DNA of 62,006 nt, taken from assembly GCF_900016645.1 (NCBI RefSeq), contig NZ_CDGJ01000060.1. The stretch is one strand, 5' to 3'. The position numbers and the translations under genes are program-made. The notes under the pieces are model-generated. The model saw nothing but the letters and a program-made list of their open reading frames with translations, did no database searches and was not told where the DNA came from. How positions within the stretch are numbered: the stretch's first letter is position 1; each line of letters begins with the position of its first letter. Of the stretch, positions 25,672 to 34,210 are shown in pieces. Source of the DNA: Acididesulfobacillus acetoxydans. GTDB taxonomy: Bacteria; Bacillota; Desulfitobacteriia; Desulfitobacteriales; Desulfitobacteriaceae.

Positions 25672-26379
25672 ATGCAAGAAGAGGAACTCGACCTGCGCCA
25701 GTACTGGGAGGTACTGCGCAAACACTGGCTGATTGTCGTCGCGATACCCCTCATCGCAGCTTTGACGAGCGGGATCGTTAGTTTTTTTGTCCTCAAGCCG
25801 GTCTATGAATCGGTCACCACGCTCATCGTGGGTCAGAAAGCTACGGCGGCGGATTCAGTGGATCAGGCCGGCAAACTTCTGGACTACAATGCTCTGCTCG
25901 CCGATCAGCAATTGGCCAAAACCTATGCGACCATCGCCAAGAGTCGTACGGTGGAAGAGAACGTGATTAAGACGCTCGGCCTGTCCCAGACGTTCGACAC
26001 CTTAAACAAGAGCATTACCGTAGACTCCGTGCCCAATACCGAAGTCCTGGAGATTAAAGTGGATAACACGAGCCCTGCTCTGGCTGCACAGATCGCCAAT
26101 GCCACAGCGAAGGAATTTTCCGGCGCGGTGATTAAGATTAAGAAAGTGGACAGCGTCAGTGTGGTGGACAAAGCGGTGGCTCCGCATCACCCCATCAAGC
26201 CTAAAAAGAGTCTCAACGTCATGATCGCCTTCGTGGTCGGGCTGATGGTGGCAGTCGGTATCGCCTTTCTGATTGAATATCTCGACAATACGATTAAGAC
26301 TTCCGACGATGTCGGCAAAATTCTGGGCTTGCCTGTTCTGGGCGTGATTCCGGACTTTAAGCTGGAAGAACGGGAATAG
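25672..26379 (+). CDS. Polysaccharide chain-length/kinase-activator protein (Wzz/CapA/YveK family)
   Basis: The 235-residue membrane protein has a Wzz domain: a first helix at about 18-40 (WLIVVAIPLIAALTSGIVSF), an extracytoplasmic helical region, the PxxP-like stretch APHHPIKPKKSLN, and a second helix at about 183-205. In Gram-positive bacteria such proteins activate a separate tyrosine kinase, encoded here by the next gene. ATG 25672 follows AAGGAGG. The pair controls export and length of a capsule or exopolysaccharide. Confidence 0.93.
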   Translation: MQEEELDLRQYWEVLRKHWLIVVAIPLIAALTSGIVSFFVLKPVYESVTTLIVGQKATAADSVDQAGKLLDYNALLADQQLAKTYATIAKSRTVEENVIKTLGLSQTFDTLNKSITVDSVPNTEVLEIKVDNTSPALAAQIANATAKEFSGAVIKIKKVDSVSVVDKAVAPHHPIKPKKSLNVMIAFVVGLMVAVGIAFLIEYLDNTIKTSDDVGKILGLPVLGVIPDFKLEERE

Positions 26380-26492
26380 GCGGGAGGCGCCGGAAACGCA
26401 GAGCCGCCGGCCCGTAGGTGCAAGTGCTCAGGGCATCGGAGGAGAGCAGGGGACAGAGAGGGTGGGAAAAAACCGCCTGACGGGAAAGGGAG

Positions 26493-27236
26493 ATGGGATT
26501 GTCCAGTTTAATTACCGCAAGAAAGCCGAAATCGCCGATCTCAGAGGCCTACCGCACCTTGAGAACGAACGTGCAGTTTACGGCCGTGGACGGCGAAGTT
26601 AAGAAGATTCTGGTGACCAGCGCCGGGCCGGGGGAAGGGAAATCCGCCACGGCAGCCAATTTGGCGGTCAGCATGGCCGAAGCCGGACAACGCGTGCTCA
26701 TTATTGACGGAGACCTGCGCAATCCGACGCAGCACAAGCTGTTTGGTCTGAGCAACCTGGAAGGGCTGTCCACGGCCCTAGTTCAGGAGAAGGCAATCCG
26801 AGAACTGATCCGCGAAACGAAGTTTACCGGCTTGACTGTGCTCTCTTCGGGCCCGATCCCGCCCAATCCGGCGGAACTGCTGAACTCGAAGCGCATGAAG
26901 CGGTTCCTGGAAGAGGCGGCTGAGGAATTCGATACGATTCTCATTGATACGCCGCCTGTCATTGCCGTGGCGGACGCTTCGATCCTGGCCCAAAGTGTCG
27001 ACGGGGTCATCCTCGTCCTGGCCTCCGGGGAGGTGAACCGCGAGTATGCCCTGAGAGCCAAAGAACAGCTGGAAAAGGTGGGGGCCAAACTGCTGGGCGC
27101 GGTTTTGAATAAAGTCGAGATGAAGACGCGCGAACATTATTACTACTATTACTACGGGCATGAGCACAAAAAGCGGAGAGATCACGCAGAGGGCCGCCTG
27201 CCGGGCACAGTTGACAAATCCGGCCTCGGATTTTGA
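26493..27236 (+). CDS. Bacterial tyrosine autokinase (BY-kinase, YwqD/CapB type)
   Basis: The 247-residue cytoplasmic kinase has Walker A (GPGEGKS, 45-51), Walker A' (VLIIDGDLRNP) and Walker B (ILIDTPP), and ends with a tyrosine cluster of six consecutive Tyr before a His/Lys/Arg-rich tail, the autophosphorylation site. It lacks its own membrane segments, so it pairs with the preceding Wzz-like protein. The matching PHP phosphatase lies at 31268, separated by a surface protein and an Rpn gene. Confidence 0.95.
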   Translation: MGLSSLITARKPKSPISEAYRTLRTNVQFTAVDGEVKKILVTSAGPGEGKSATAANLAVSMAEAGQRVLIIDGDLRNPTQHKLFGLSNLEGLSTALVQEKAIRELIRETKFTGLTVLSSGPIPPNPAELLNSKRMKRFLEEAAEEFDTILIDTPPVIAVADASILAQSVDGVILVLASGEVNREYALRAKEQLEKVGAKLLGAVLNKVEMKTREHYYYYYYGHEHKKRRDHAEGRLPGTVDKSGLGF

Positions 27237-27361
27237 GGCGGGTCTGTAAAAAAAGAAGGGAGAAAGGGAGGGAGGAGAAACAAAGAACGGGATTGGATTC
27301 ATCAAGGGTAGCTCTTGAGGAGGATGAAAGCGAGAATAAGCAAAGTAGGAGGATCTGTTTT

Positions 27362-30058
27362 ATGAAAAAGGGAAAATCCTTAACCCGGCTCTTAACGTTC
27401 ACGCTGGCGTGTTCGTTGACAGTCCTGCAGCCTTTGACCGCCCTGGCGGATACGGCGAGCGTCTCGGCGCCGACTACTCCGGTGGCAGCGGTGACTTCTC
27501 CTGCCACGACCTTGCGTTTGGCCGGTCAGGACCGCTATGAAACTGCGGCCAAGATCGCCGAAGCCGGGTGGAAAACGACGTCACAATATGCCATTGTGGC
27601 GGCGGGGATGGATCAAAACCTGGTCGACGCGCTTACGGCGGCCCCCTTGGCCAAAGCTCTCAACGCCCCGATCCTGCTCACGCAGGGGGACAGCCTCAAT
27701 CCTTACACCCAGGCTGAGCTCAAACGCCTGCAAGTGAAGACAGTCTATGTCACCAGCGGCTCCGGGGTCATCGAAAAGGCGGTGACGGATGAGATTGCCG
27801 CGCTGGGCATCGCGGTAAAATCGTTGGGCGGAAGCGACCGCTTCGCCACAGCCGTCAACATTGCCCAAACGCTCGGATCCTTGGAGAAGGTCAGCCGGGC
27901 GGTGATCGCCACGGCCTACAGCAACGCCGACGCCCTCTCGGTCGCCCCGATCGCGGCGGCGCAGGGGATGCCGATCCTGCTCACGGACGTCAACAGCCTG
28001 CCGGCTGCCACGGCTTCTTATCTCGATAGTCTGAAGCCCAGCCTGAAAAGCACTTATGTCATCGGCGGAACCGGGGTTGTAAGTTCCGCGGTCAAAGCCT
28101 TGCTGCCCGGTGCCGCGCGGCTAGGAGGGGTGGATCGCTTTGACACTAACCGCCTGGTCATCAAAGCTTTCGCTCCGGAACTCAATTACGGCACAGTTTA
28201 TGTGGCCAACGGGGAAGACGCTCACTTGGTCGACGCGCTTACGGCCGCGCCCATGGCGGCCCTGACGGGATCGCCCGTCATCCTGAGCGATACCCAACTC
28301 CCGGCCGAAAGTCTCGCTTTTGCCAAAGCCTCGCTTCTCCCCCGCAGCGTAATCGCCCTGGGCGGGGACAGCGTCATTGCGGACTCCGCGCTCAGCGCCC
28401 TGACCTCGGCCACAGCGTACACGACCGCGGGAGCCACGGAGGGTTCGAGCGACCCGGCCAACAAAAGTACCCTGACCGATCGCGTGCTCATCACTGCCGA
28501 CAGTGTCACTCTGCAGAACGTCGTCGCGCCTTACGCTATTTATGTGTCCGGCAATAACTCCACCCTGACCAATGTTCAGGTCACAGGCACGGTCTTCCTT
28601 GATCCCGGGGCCGACGGTGCCGCCACACTCAATAACGTCAAGGCTGCCGGAATCGTGGTCCTCTCCGGGGGCTCGAACAGCATCCACCTGAACGGCGTCA
28701 CGGCTGACAGCTTGACGCTGGACAGTTCGAGCGACGTGCACATCCTGACCTCGGGCAACACGTCCCTAACCACCACTTATGTGTCCGCCCCCGGTATCCT
28801 GGATGCCTCTTCCGCCGGCAGTTTCGGTTCCGTGATTGTGATTCGGCCCCTGACGCCCGGCGGCACGGTGGTATTTCACGGTACCTTTACTCAACCGGTG
28901 ATCGTGGAAGGAGCGGCCAACATCGTGGCGGCGCCGGGTGCGAGCATTGCCCAGCTCAATATCGCGCCGCTCACGCCCGGAACTCAGGTAGGCTTGTCCG
29001 GAAACTTTACGGCAGTCAATGTGACAGCCCAGGCCAACGTGAACTTGGGGGCCGGCTCAGTCGTGAGCACCATGACCACCACAGCCCAGGCCAATATCGT
29101 GATTCCGCCCACAGCCGGCATCGCCAGCCTGGTTGATCAGGGCAGCACCGGCACTCTGGTCAGCGGCGGCGGGACCGTCAACGGACAGGCTACCTCGACG
29201 ACCCCGAGCGCTCCGCCCGCGGGTGGAACCACTCCACCTGTCGTACCTCCGGCAGGCGGTGGCGGAGGATTCAGCGGAGGCGGCGGAGGGGGAGTCCCTG
29301 TAACTCCGACTCTGGGTGTAAGCTCCGTTACGGCACAGATGAGTACCCCCTCGGACAATGTAACGTCTTCCGGAACTTCGTCCGTCAGCTTGGATCTGAG
29401 TAAGGTTCCAGACAGCGTGCGCTTGACCGGGCTGCAAATTGCGAGCAACGGTACGAATCCATCCCTGACCGTGACATCGCTGAAGTCCCGGGGTGTGTCC
29501 TGGCTGGCCAATCCGGTCGTTGCGGCACTGAGCAGCGGCTCCCTATCCACATCCACTCTTCTGGGGGCCCTGGATACGAATCACAATGGAGTCTCGCTTG
29601 GCGGTCTGAGAATGGTGTTCGGCAGCGGACCCGTGACCTTGACGGGCTATCTGACAGAGAGCGGCTATAATAACAGTTCAGTGGAAACGGTGACCATCAA
29701 CTTGGGTACGCCAACAACAACCCCGCTGACGACGCTTTCCAATCAATGGATGACCATCACCAAGACCGCGCCATACACGGTCCAGGTAGCCATAAAATCG
29801 GGCCAAGGGAGTCAGACCTTGGGCGATCTGACCAGCGGCAGTTCCTTCAACTTTGTCAACGTCGTTTCCGCCATGCTCCTCGGGAGCGTAAACTATACTT
29901 CAACCGGCTTAACGGCAGAGCAACTCCAGGCTGCCATTGCGAGCGGAGAAGCGGGCTATGTCTTCGACCAGATCCCACTGTCCAAACTGATGGGAAAATC
30001 CATTAGCTTCGGCACGTCACCAACCTATACGGTGACATTCCTCAGCACCTACGAGTAA
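27362..30058 (+). CDS. Secreted surface protein with cell wall-binding repeat 2 (CWB2) domains
   Basis: The 898-residue protein starts at ATG 27362 (AGGAGG upstream), has a signal peptide (MKKGKS... cleaved near ALA at 27-29), and three CWB2 (PF04122) repeats at about 50-330, each opening with a RLAGQDRYETA, SLGGSDRFATA or RLGGVDRFDTN motif. CWB2 modules bind anionic wall polymers in clostridial S-layer proteins. Residues about 375-600 are Val/Thr/Asn-rich beta structure, possibly a beta-helix, followed by a Pro/Gly linker (about 610-650) and a unique C-terminal domain of about 240 residues that I do not recognise. Its place behind the kinase suggests it is anchored to the polymer made or controlled here. 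Confidence 0.9.
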   Translation: MKKGKSLTRLLTFTLACSLTVLQPLTALADTASVSAPTTPVAAVTSPATTLRLAGQDRYETAAKIAEAGWKTTSQYAIVAAGMDQNLVDALTAAPLAKALNAPILLTQGDSLNPYTQAELKRLQVKTVYVTSGSGVIEKAVTDEIAALGIAVKSLGGSDRFATAVNIAQTLGSLEKVSRAVIATAYSNADALSVAPIAAAQGMPILLTDVNSLPAATASYLDSLKPSLKSTYVIGGTGVVSSAVKALLPGAARLGGVDRFDTNRLVIKAFAPELNYGTVYVANGEDAHLVDALTAAPMAALTGSPVILSDTQLPAESLAFAKASLLPRSVIALGGDSVIADSALSALTSATAYTTAGATEGSSDPANKSTLTDRVLITADSVTLQNVVAPYAIYVSGNNSTLTNVQVTGTVFLDPGADGAATLNNVKAAGIVVLSGGSNSIHLNGVTADSLTLDSSSDVHILTSGNTSLTTTYVSAPGILDASSAGSFGSVIVIRPLTPGGTVVFHGTFTQPVIVEGAANIVAAPGASIAQLNIAPLTPGTQVGLSGNFTAVNVTAQANVNLGAGSVVSTMTTTAQANIVIPPTAGIASLVDQGSTGTLVSGGGTVNGQATSTTPSAPPAGGTTPPVVPPAGGGGGFSGGGGGGVPVTPTLGVSSVTAQMSTPSDNVTSSGTSSVSLDLSKVPDSVRLTGLQIASNGTNPSLTVTSLKSRGVSWLANPVVAALSSGSLSTSTLLGALDTNHNGVSLGGLRMVFGSGPVTLTGYLTESGYNNSSVETVTINLGTPTTTPLTTLSNQWMTITKTAPYTVQVAIKSGQGSQTLGDLTSGSSFNFVNVVSAMLLGSVNYTSTGLTAEQLQAAIASGEAGYVFDQIPLSKLMGKSISFGTSPTYTVTFLSTYE

Positions 30059-30157
30059 GATCGCCGGGCCGATCGACGGGGGATCCCGGCTCGGTGTATG
30101 CCCGGACGCCCGCCCGGCGGCAACACTCAATTTGCGATTTGTTCCAAACCAGAACTG

Positions 30158-30193
30158 ACTCTCTCGCCGTGTTTTGCGGCGAGAGAGTTTTTT
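30158..30193 (+). terminator. Strong intrinsic terminator after the CWB2 gene
   Basis: ACTCTCTCGCCG at 30158-30169 pairs with CGGCGAGAGAGT at 30177-30188 around TGTTTTG, followed directly by T residues. It is a textbook rho-independent terminator ending the Wzz-kinase-CWB2 unit. Confidence 0.93.
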
Positions 30194-30219
30194 GAGATCG
30201 GCGAGAGCAGCGGAAGAAG

Positions 30220-30248
30220 GTGACGCGGTTCCCGCGAAATGGTACAAT
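30220..30248 (+). promoter_or_regulatory. Candidate sigma-A promoter of the Rpn gene
   Basis: GTGACG (30220-30225), a 17-base spacer ending in TGG, and TACAAT (30243-30248) form a reasonable housekeeping promoter, 105 bases before the Rpn gene and just past the terminator. Confidence 0.5.
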
Positions 30249-30353
30249 AAGGATAGAAAAAAGGATAGCAAAGACAGGTGGAGAAGCAAAACTGTCCGCG
30301 GGTCCGATGTTGTAATTTCGCAGCTTCCTAGTATTTGAAAGGAGTAAAAAAGG

Positions 30354-31241
30354 ATGGCTGTAAAAAAGCTGGTGCGCTTCGACTGGGCTATGAAATATAT
30401 ACTGCGGAATAAGGCCAATTTTGACGTACTGGAAGCCTTTATTTCCAACTTGCTAAAGGAAACGATCGTTATCGATAGTATTTTAGAAAGCGAAAGCAAC
30501 AGGGAAGCTGAAAATCGCAAATTTAACCGGGTTGACTTGAAGTGCCGAGACTCCCAAGGAAGACAAATCATCATCGAAATACAGAATCAACGGGAGGCGG
30601 ATTACCTGCAACGTCTGCTTTGGGGTACGTCGAGAGCCGTTGTGGAAGGTCTGGAGCTAGGGAAGAGCTACAGCGAAGTTGTGAAGGTGATCTCCATCAG
30701 TATCCTGTATCATACGCTGCGAGTGGATGAAAAAGAAAATACAGACTTCATCTATTATGGCACAACAGAGCTGATTGGACTGCACACCAAGAAACCGCTT
30801 ATTCTTCACGAATCCACAGCCAAACGCGAGAGATCCACGGTGGTTACCAGCAAAAATGTCTTTCCCGAATACTACATGATCTATGTGGAAAAGTTTGAAG
30901 ACATGGTCCGGGAGGATCTTGACGAATGGGTGTATTTCTTTAAGCATGGCGCCATCCGTGAGGACTTTAAGTCGCCGGGCATCCTCCTGGCGGCCAAGAA
31001 GCTGGATTATCTCATGATGAGCGAGGAAGAACGGCGGGGATATGACGATTATCTGGCCTACCTAGGGCAGGAATTAGGAATCCTAGATACTGCAAGAGAA
31101 GAAGGAAGAGAAGAAGGTGAACTAAAAGGAAAGCTGGAAACGGCCAGAAATGCCCTGAAGAGGGGATTTTCATTAGAAGACATTGCTGAGATTACAGGCC
31201 TGTCTCGGGAAACGGTGCGGAAACTCCAAGCAGAACGGTGA
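30354..31241 (+). CDS. Rpn-family recombination-promoting nuclease / putative transposase
   Basis: The 295-residue protein is a PD-(D/E)XK nuclease of the Rpn family (PF12784, formerly 'transposase_31-like'). Seen: RFDWAMKYILRNKANFDVLE near the start, and the catalytic strand NRVDLKCRD followed by IIIEIQNQ. The C-terminus is a charged helix with Glu/Gly repeats (REEGREEGELKGKLE) and a helix-turn-helix-like end (SLEDIAEITGLSRETVRKLQ). Such genes move between genomes and lack terminal repeats of their own. ATG 30354 follows GAAAGGAG. The gene separates the kinase from its phosphatase and its stop overlaps the start region of the next frame. Confidence 0.9.
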   Translation: MAVKKLVRFDWAMKYILRNKANFDVLEAFISNLLKETIVIDSILESESNREAENRKFNRVDLKCRDSQGRQIIIEIQNQREADYLQRLLWGTSRAVVEGLELGKSYSEVVKVISISILYHTLRVDEKENTDFIYYGTTELIGLHTKKPLILHESTAKRERSTVVTSKNVFPEYYMIYVEKFEDMVREDLDEWVYFFKHGAIREDFKSPGILLAAKKLDYLMMSEEERRGYDDYLAYLGQELGILDTAREEGREEGELKGKLETARNALKRGFSLEDIAEITGLSRETVRKLQAER

Positions 31242-31267
31242 AGCTGAAGGTTAAGGGGAGCATTCTC

Positions 31268-32074
31268 ATGATTGATTTTCATTGTCATCTCCTGCCCGGT
31301 CTCGACGACGGGGCGGAGAGCCTGGAAGAAGGTTTGGGCATCGCGCGGCAGCTCCGGGAGGCGGGTTTCACGACGGTGGTGGCCACCCCGCACGTCATGG
31401 AGGGACGGGTCATGCTGACTCCGGGGGAGATCGAAGAGAGAGTGGGAGACTTGAACCAAGCCTTGCGCCATGAAGGGATCGATCTCAATGTCCTCCCGGG
31501 AGCGGAAAACCACATCTTTCCCGCTATGGCCGGCTACCTGCAAGAGGGCTCGCTCCTCAGCGTCGGCGGGAAAGGCAAGCACCTCCTTCTGGAACTCCCG
31601 GCCTGGGAGATACCGCCCTATACGGAGCAAGTGTTCTTCGAATTGAAAGTGGCAGGAGTCACCCCGGTCCTGGCCCACCCGGAACGCTATCCCGCACTGG
31701 GGGAGGCCCCGGGGCGGCTACGGCAATGGTTAAAGCTTGGCGTCCTTCTGCAAATCGATCTGCGCAGCCTCAGCGGCCACTACGGGCGCCAGGCCAAAGA
31801 CTGGGCGAAGGAACTCGCGGGCAGCGGGTTGGTGCATCTCCTCGGCAGCGATGCCCACAGTCCCTCACAGCGGCAGCATCCGTACCGGGATGAATTGGAC
31901 AAGCTGCAAAGCCTGGTGGGGGAAGCGCGTTTCCAGGCGGTCACGAAAGATTATCCCCGCCGAATCCTGCTGGGGCAGGACCTGCCTTCCCTGACGGAGG
32001 ACATCCTCAGGGGCGACTCCTCCGAGAACCGGAGAAAATCTTGGTTCCGGTGGTTTGGCAAAAACGCCCGTTAA
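31268..32074 (+). CDS. Tyrosine-protein phosphatase of the PHP family (YwqE/CpsB type)
   Basis: CpsB/YwqE phosphatases are Mn-dependent enzymes that dephosphorylate the BY-kinase. The 268-residue protein shows the metal-binding motifs DFHCHLLPGLDDG, ATPH, AENH, LAHPERY and GSDAHS of the PHP fold. ATG 31268 follows GGGGAG; an upstream GTG frame inside the Rpn gene end is not used. Together with genes at 25672 and 26493 it forms a regulated phosphorylation cycle for polysaccharide synthesis. Confidence 0.93.
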   Translation: MIDFHCHLLPGLDDGAESLEEGLGIARQLREAGFTTVVATPHVMEGRVMLTPGEIEERVGDLNQALRHEGIDLNVLPGAENHIFPAMAGYLQEGSLLSVGGKGKHLLLELPAWEIPPYTEQVFFELKVAGVTPVLAHPERYPALGEAPGRLRQWLKLGVLLQIDLRSLSGHYGRQAKDWAKELAGSGLVHLLGSDAHSPSQRQHPYRDELDKLQSLVGEARFQAVTKDYPRRILLGQDLPSLTEDILRGDSSENRRKSWFRWFGKNAR

Positions 32075-32209
32075 GGCCATGGTCTAGGAACACAACTTGG
32101 ACGAATGAGTATACTATGATCAGAACGGGAGTTCCCGACGAACAAGCCCAGAGGCCGGCCGCGAATTCCTGTTTAACGACTCGGGGAGGATGGAAAGGAG
32201 GTTCCCAGC

Positions 32210-32434
32210 ATGCCAGTGACAGCCAATGCCCAGGGATCGGTTGTGGTGGTCACCTATCAGATCGGGGTCAACAGCAGCGGCGGCCCGATCCTGCGCCAGC
32301 GGAGCATTCCCAATGTCAAAACCGCGGCCACGGATCAAGATGTCTACGACGTGATCCAGGCCCTCTACGGTCTGCAGCAGCACACTGTCATCAGTGTCCG
32401 GCGCGACAACCGGGTTGAATTGTCCCAAGCCTAA
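32210..32434 (+). CDS. DUF1659 family small protein
   Basis: This 74-residue protein matches the DUF1659 pattern (a beta-strand start, VVTYQIGV..., and an NVKTAATDQDVYDVIQAL helix). GGAAAGGAGG lies just before ATG 32210. Members are common in spore-forming Bacillota, usually beside DUF2922 and YvrJ genes as here; no biochemical function is established. Confidence 0.85.
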   Translation: MPVTANAQGSVVVVTYQIGVNSSGGPILRQRSIPNVKTAATDQDVYDVIQALYGLQQHTVISVRRDNRVELSQA

Positions 32435-32486
32435 GCGGGGCCGGGAAAGCCCGGCCGGCTCAGCGGCGAATGAGGAGGAATGAGTG

Positions 32487-32726
32487 ATGCCTGTCACCAC
32501 ACGCAAAGTTCTGCGCATGACCTTTAACACCGCGACGGGAAAGACCGTGACCTTGACCCTCCCCGATCCGAAAGCGGACCTGACCGCCGCTCAGATCGAG
32601 ACGGTCATGGACCAGATCATCGCGAAGAACCTGTTTACCGGCCAGGGAGGGGACTATCTCTCTAAGCAGGATATAAAAATCGTCGACACTTCGACCAACG
32701 ACCTTTTTGATCCTCCGGCGGCCTAG
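32487..32726 (+). CDS. DUF2922 family small protein
   Basis: This 79-residue protein shows the DUF2922 shape: a strand pair (KVLRMTFNTATGKTVTLTL), a DPKADLTAAQIETVMDQII helix and a terminal strand. A GTG precedes the ATG by one codon; ATG 32487 with GAGGAGG upstream is preferred. It belongs to the DUF1659-DUF2922-YvrJ group. Confidence 0.85.
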   Translation: MPVTTRKVLRMTFNTATGKTVTLTLPDPKADLTAAQIETVMDQIIAKNLFTGQGGDYLSKQDIKIVDTSTNDLFDPPAA

Positions 32727-32942
32727 TCGGGGCCGGCCAAAGGACGCAGCCGGCGGTCAAGCGCCGGCCGGACGGGGGATAAGGGTATAAGATCCGGGCG
32801 GCGGCCGGGAGCGGAAAGCTCAGGGCCGCCGCCTCGCTGTTCCGGCCTACTGCCAATTCTGGGACAACGAGCATAGAATATCCGGGAGGGGCTTGCCCCC
32901 AATGCTTACCAACCTTCAGGCGCAAGACGGGAGGAAAAAGCC

Positions 32943-33107
32943 ATGGTGGATCTGCTGAACCTAGTCGGCAATTTCGGTTTTCCCATTGCGCTCAGCGCCT
33001 ACCTTCTGGTGCGTATCGAACGCAGGCTGACCGAGCTTTCCACAAGTATCACCGAACTGGCCAAAGCGATTGCCGTCCTGGAAGTGAGGGGCAGGGAGAA
33101 GGTCTGA
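32943..33107 (+). CDS. YvrJ family membrane-associated small protein
   Basis: A 54-residue open frame starts at ATG 32943 after GGGAGGAAAAAGCC and ends at 33107. It begins MVDLLNLVGNFGFPIALSAY, typical of the YvrJ family (PF12841), with one hydrophobic helix followed by an amphipathic helical tail. Its role is unknown; it completes the trio with the two genes before it. Confidence 0.8.
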   Translation: MVDLLNLVGNFGFPIALSAYLLVRIERRLTELSTSITELAKAIAVLEVRGREKV

Positions 33108-33134
33108 GCCCAACCCCGGTAAACCCACTCTGGG

Positions 33135-33157
33135 CCGAACGTGAGAACATCGTTCGG
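33135..33157 (+). terminator. Possible terminator hairpin after the YvrJ gene
   Basis: CCGAACG (33135-33141) pairs with CGTTCGG (33151-33157) around a nine-base loop, followed by TCTCCTCTGTT, a weak pyrimidine tract. It may only attenuate transcription into the amidase gene. Confidence 0.4.
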
Positions 33158-33203
33158 TCTCCTCTGTTATCCCGATAAACTATGAGATAAGGGGGAGAAG
33201 CAC

Positions 33204-33659
33204 ATGGATTGGCAAAAAATCGTCATTCATCATTCCGCCAGCCCGACCGTACTGCGGCGCAGCGGCCGCGCCGTTCCTGTCAACGCCGCCGTCATCCGCG
33301 AGTGGCATCTGACGAAAGGCTGGAGTGATATCGGTTACCACTTTGTCATCCTGCCTGACGGAACCTGTGAGAAAGGGAGGCCCCTTAACCGGCCCGGCGC
33401 CCACTGCCGTGCCTCTCAGCGCAATCTGCTCGGCCTAGGGATCTGCCTGGTGGGGGATTTCAGCAAGGAGGAAGTGCCGGATGCCCAGTTGCGGGGCCTC
33501 CTGGAGAAAGTCGAAGCCCTGCTGCGGGCCTACCATTTGACGCTCGAGGCCGTGGAACTGCACAGGGAGGTACCGGGCGCAGTTACAGAATGTCCGGGAC
33601 GCTATTTTCCCGCCGATCTGCTCTTAGAGGGACTGCGGGAGAGGCTGGCAGAGGATTGA
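33204..33659 (+). CDS. N-acetylmuramoyl-L-alanine amidase (Amidase_2/PGRP fold)
   Basis: The 151-residue protein is a single amidase domain without a signal peptide. Zn ligands are visible as His9 in IVIHHSA, His120 in ELHREV and Cys130 in ECPG; GYHFVILPDG is the typical substrate-side strand. AAGGGGGAG precedes ATG 33204. Size and lack of export signal resemble phage or spore-associated amidases, but no phage genes are nearby; it sits at the end of the DUF1659-DUF2922-YvrJ group, an arrangement familiar in this bacterial group. Confidence 0.92.
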   Translation: MDWQKIVIHHSASPTVLRRSGRAVPVNAAVIREWHLTKGWSDIGYHFVILPDGTCEKGRPLNRPGAHCRASQRNLLGLGICLVGDFSKEEVPDAQLRGLLEKVEALLRAYHLTLEAVELHREVPGAVTECPGRYFPADLLLEGLRERLAED

Positions 33660-33687
33660 GAAACGTAAGGGCAAGCCACTCTGTGAA

Positions 33688-33719
33688 CTCCCCCGGGTGG
33701 GTACCCGGGGGAGGGTTTT
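33688..33719 (+). terminator. Strong intrinsic terminator after the amidase
   Basis: CTCCCCCGGGT at 33688-33698 pairs perfectly with ACCCGGGGGAG at 33703-33713 around a four-base loop, followed by GGTTTTT. Confidence 0.93.
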
Positions 33720-34210
33720 TAGCTGCAGTTTTTGGCTGCAAATGAGGATCAAACGCGAAGCCAAGCGAAAAGTAAAATCTTCCAAAAAAATAGGTAAATT
33801 TTATGATTCGGAGGAAGGATTTTCCCTTGAGGTGGCGAATAGTCTTATCAGTAGGAACAAAGTCCCAATGAGAGCTCTATAAAGTCCCAGGGACTGGCGC
33901 GGTGCAAAATTCTCGGCAGAACGGTGGGGCAAATATCGAAAGATGCCGAAATTGAAGTAGATGTAGATAAAGCAGGACAGTAGTGGATAAGTTTCGAAAG
34001 GGCGTTGCCTGGCAGCGGTCCGAGAAGGGGCGTAACTCAGAGAAAGCGGTGTCTGCGGCCAAGGAGGCTGCTTTTTTCCTGCCCGGAGGCGAGTATCCCG
34101 ATGGATCATCGCTCCATAACAAACTTATACCACTACTACATACTTACGCAGGGATCCACCAGGAAATAGGGGCCGGAACGGAATAATGGCAGAAAACGGG
34201 GGGATAAAAA
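33720..34210 (+). promoter_or_regulatory. Long leader of the polysaccharide operon
   Basis: No gene is evident in this 490-bp stretch. It contains two copies of AAAGTCCCA (33859, 33881), the hairpin AGTCCC-A-GGGACT (33883-33895) followed by GTGCAAAATTCTC as in the leader at 25455, and an attenuator-like terminator at 34055-34077. A TATGAT hexamer at 33802 could be a -10 element with a poor -35. The arrangement suggests transcription through a structured leader with conditional termination before a 20-kb operon. Confidence 0.45.
34055..34077 (+). terminator. Attenuator-like terminator in the operon leader
   Basis: GCGGCC (34055-34060) pairs with GGCTGC (34066-34071, one G-U pair) around AAGGA and is followed by six T residues. 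It stands 134 bases before the first open frame of the polysaccharide operon, so it would act as a leader terminator. Confidence 0.6.

Noticed and set aside
33697..33882. 61-codon open frame after the amidase.
   Set aside because: It begins inside the terminator stem and lacks a start signal.
33884..33970. GGCAAATATCGAAAGATGCC considered as a cyclic-di-GMP riboswitch core.
   Set aside because: The conserved CACGCACAGGGCAAACC start and the paired receptor segments are missing.
34004..34017. GTTGCCTGGCAGCG resembles the first bases of a 5S rRNA.
   Set aside because: The following bases do not fit 5S rRNA structure, and no 23S or tRNA sequence lies nearby. It is a chance match within a leader.
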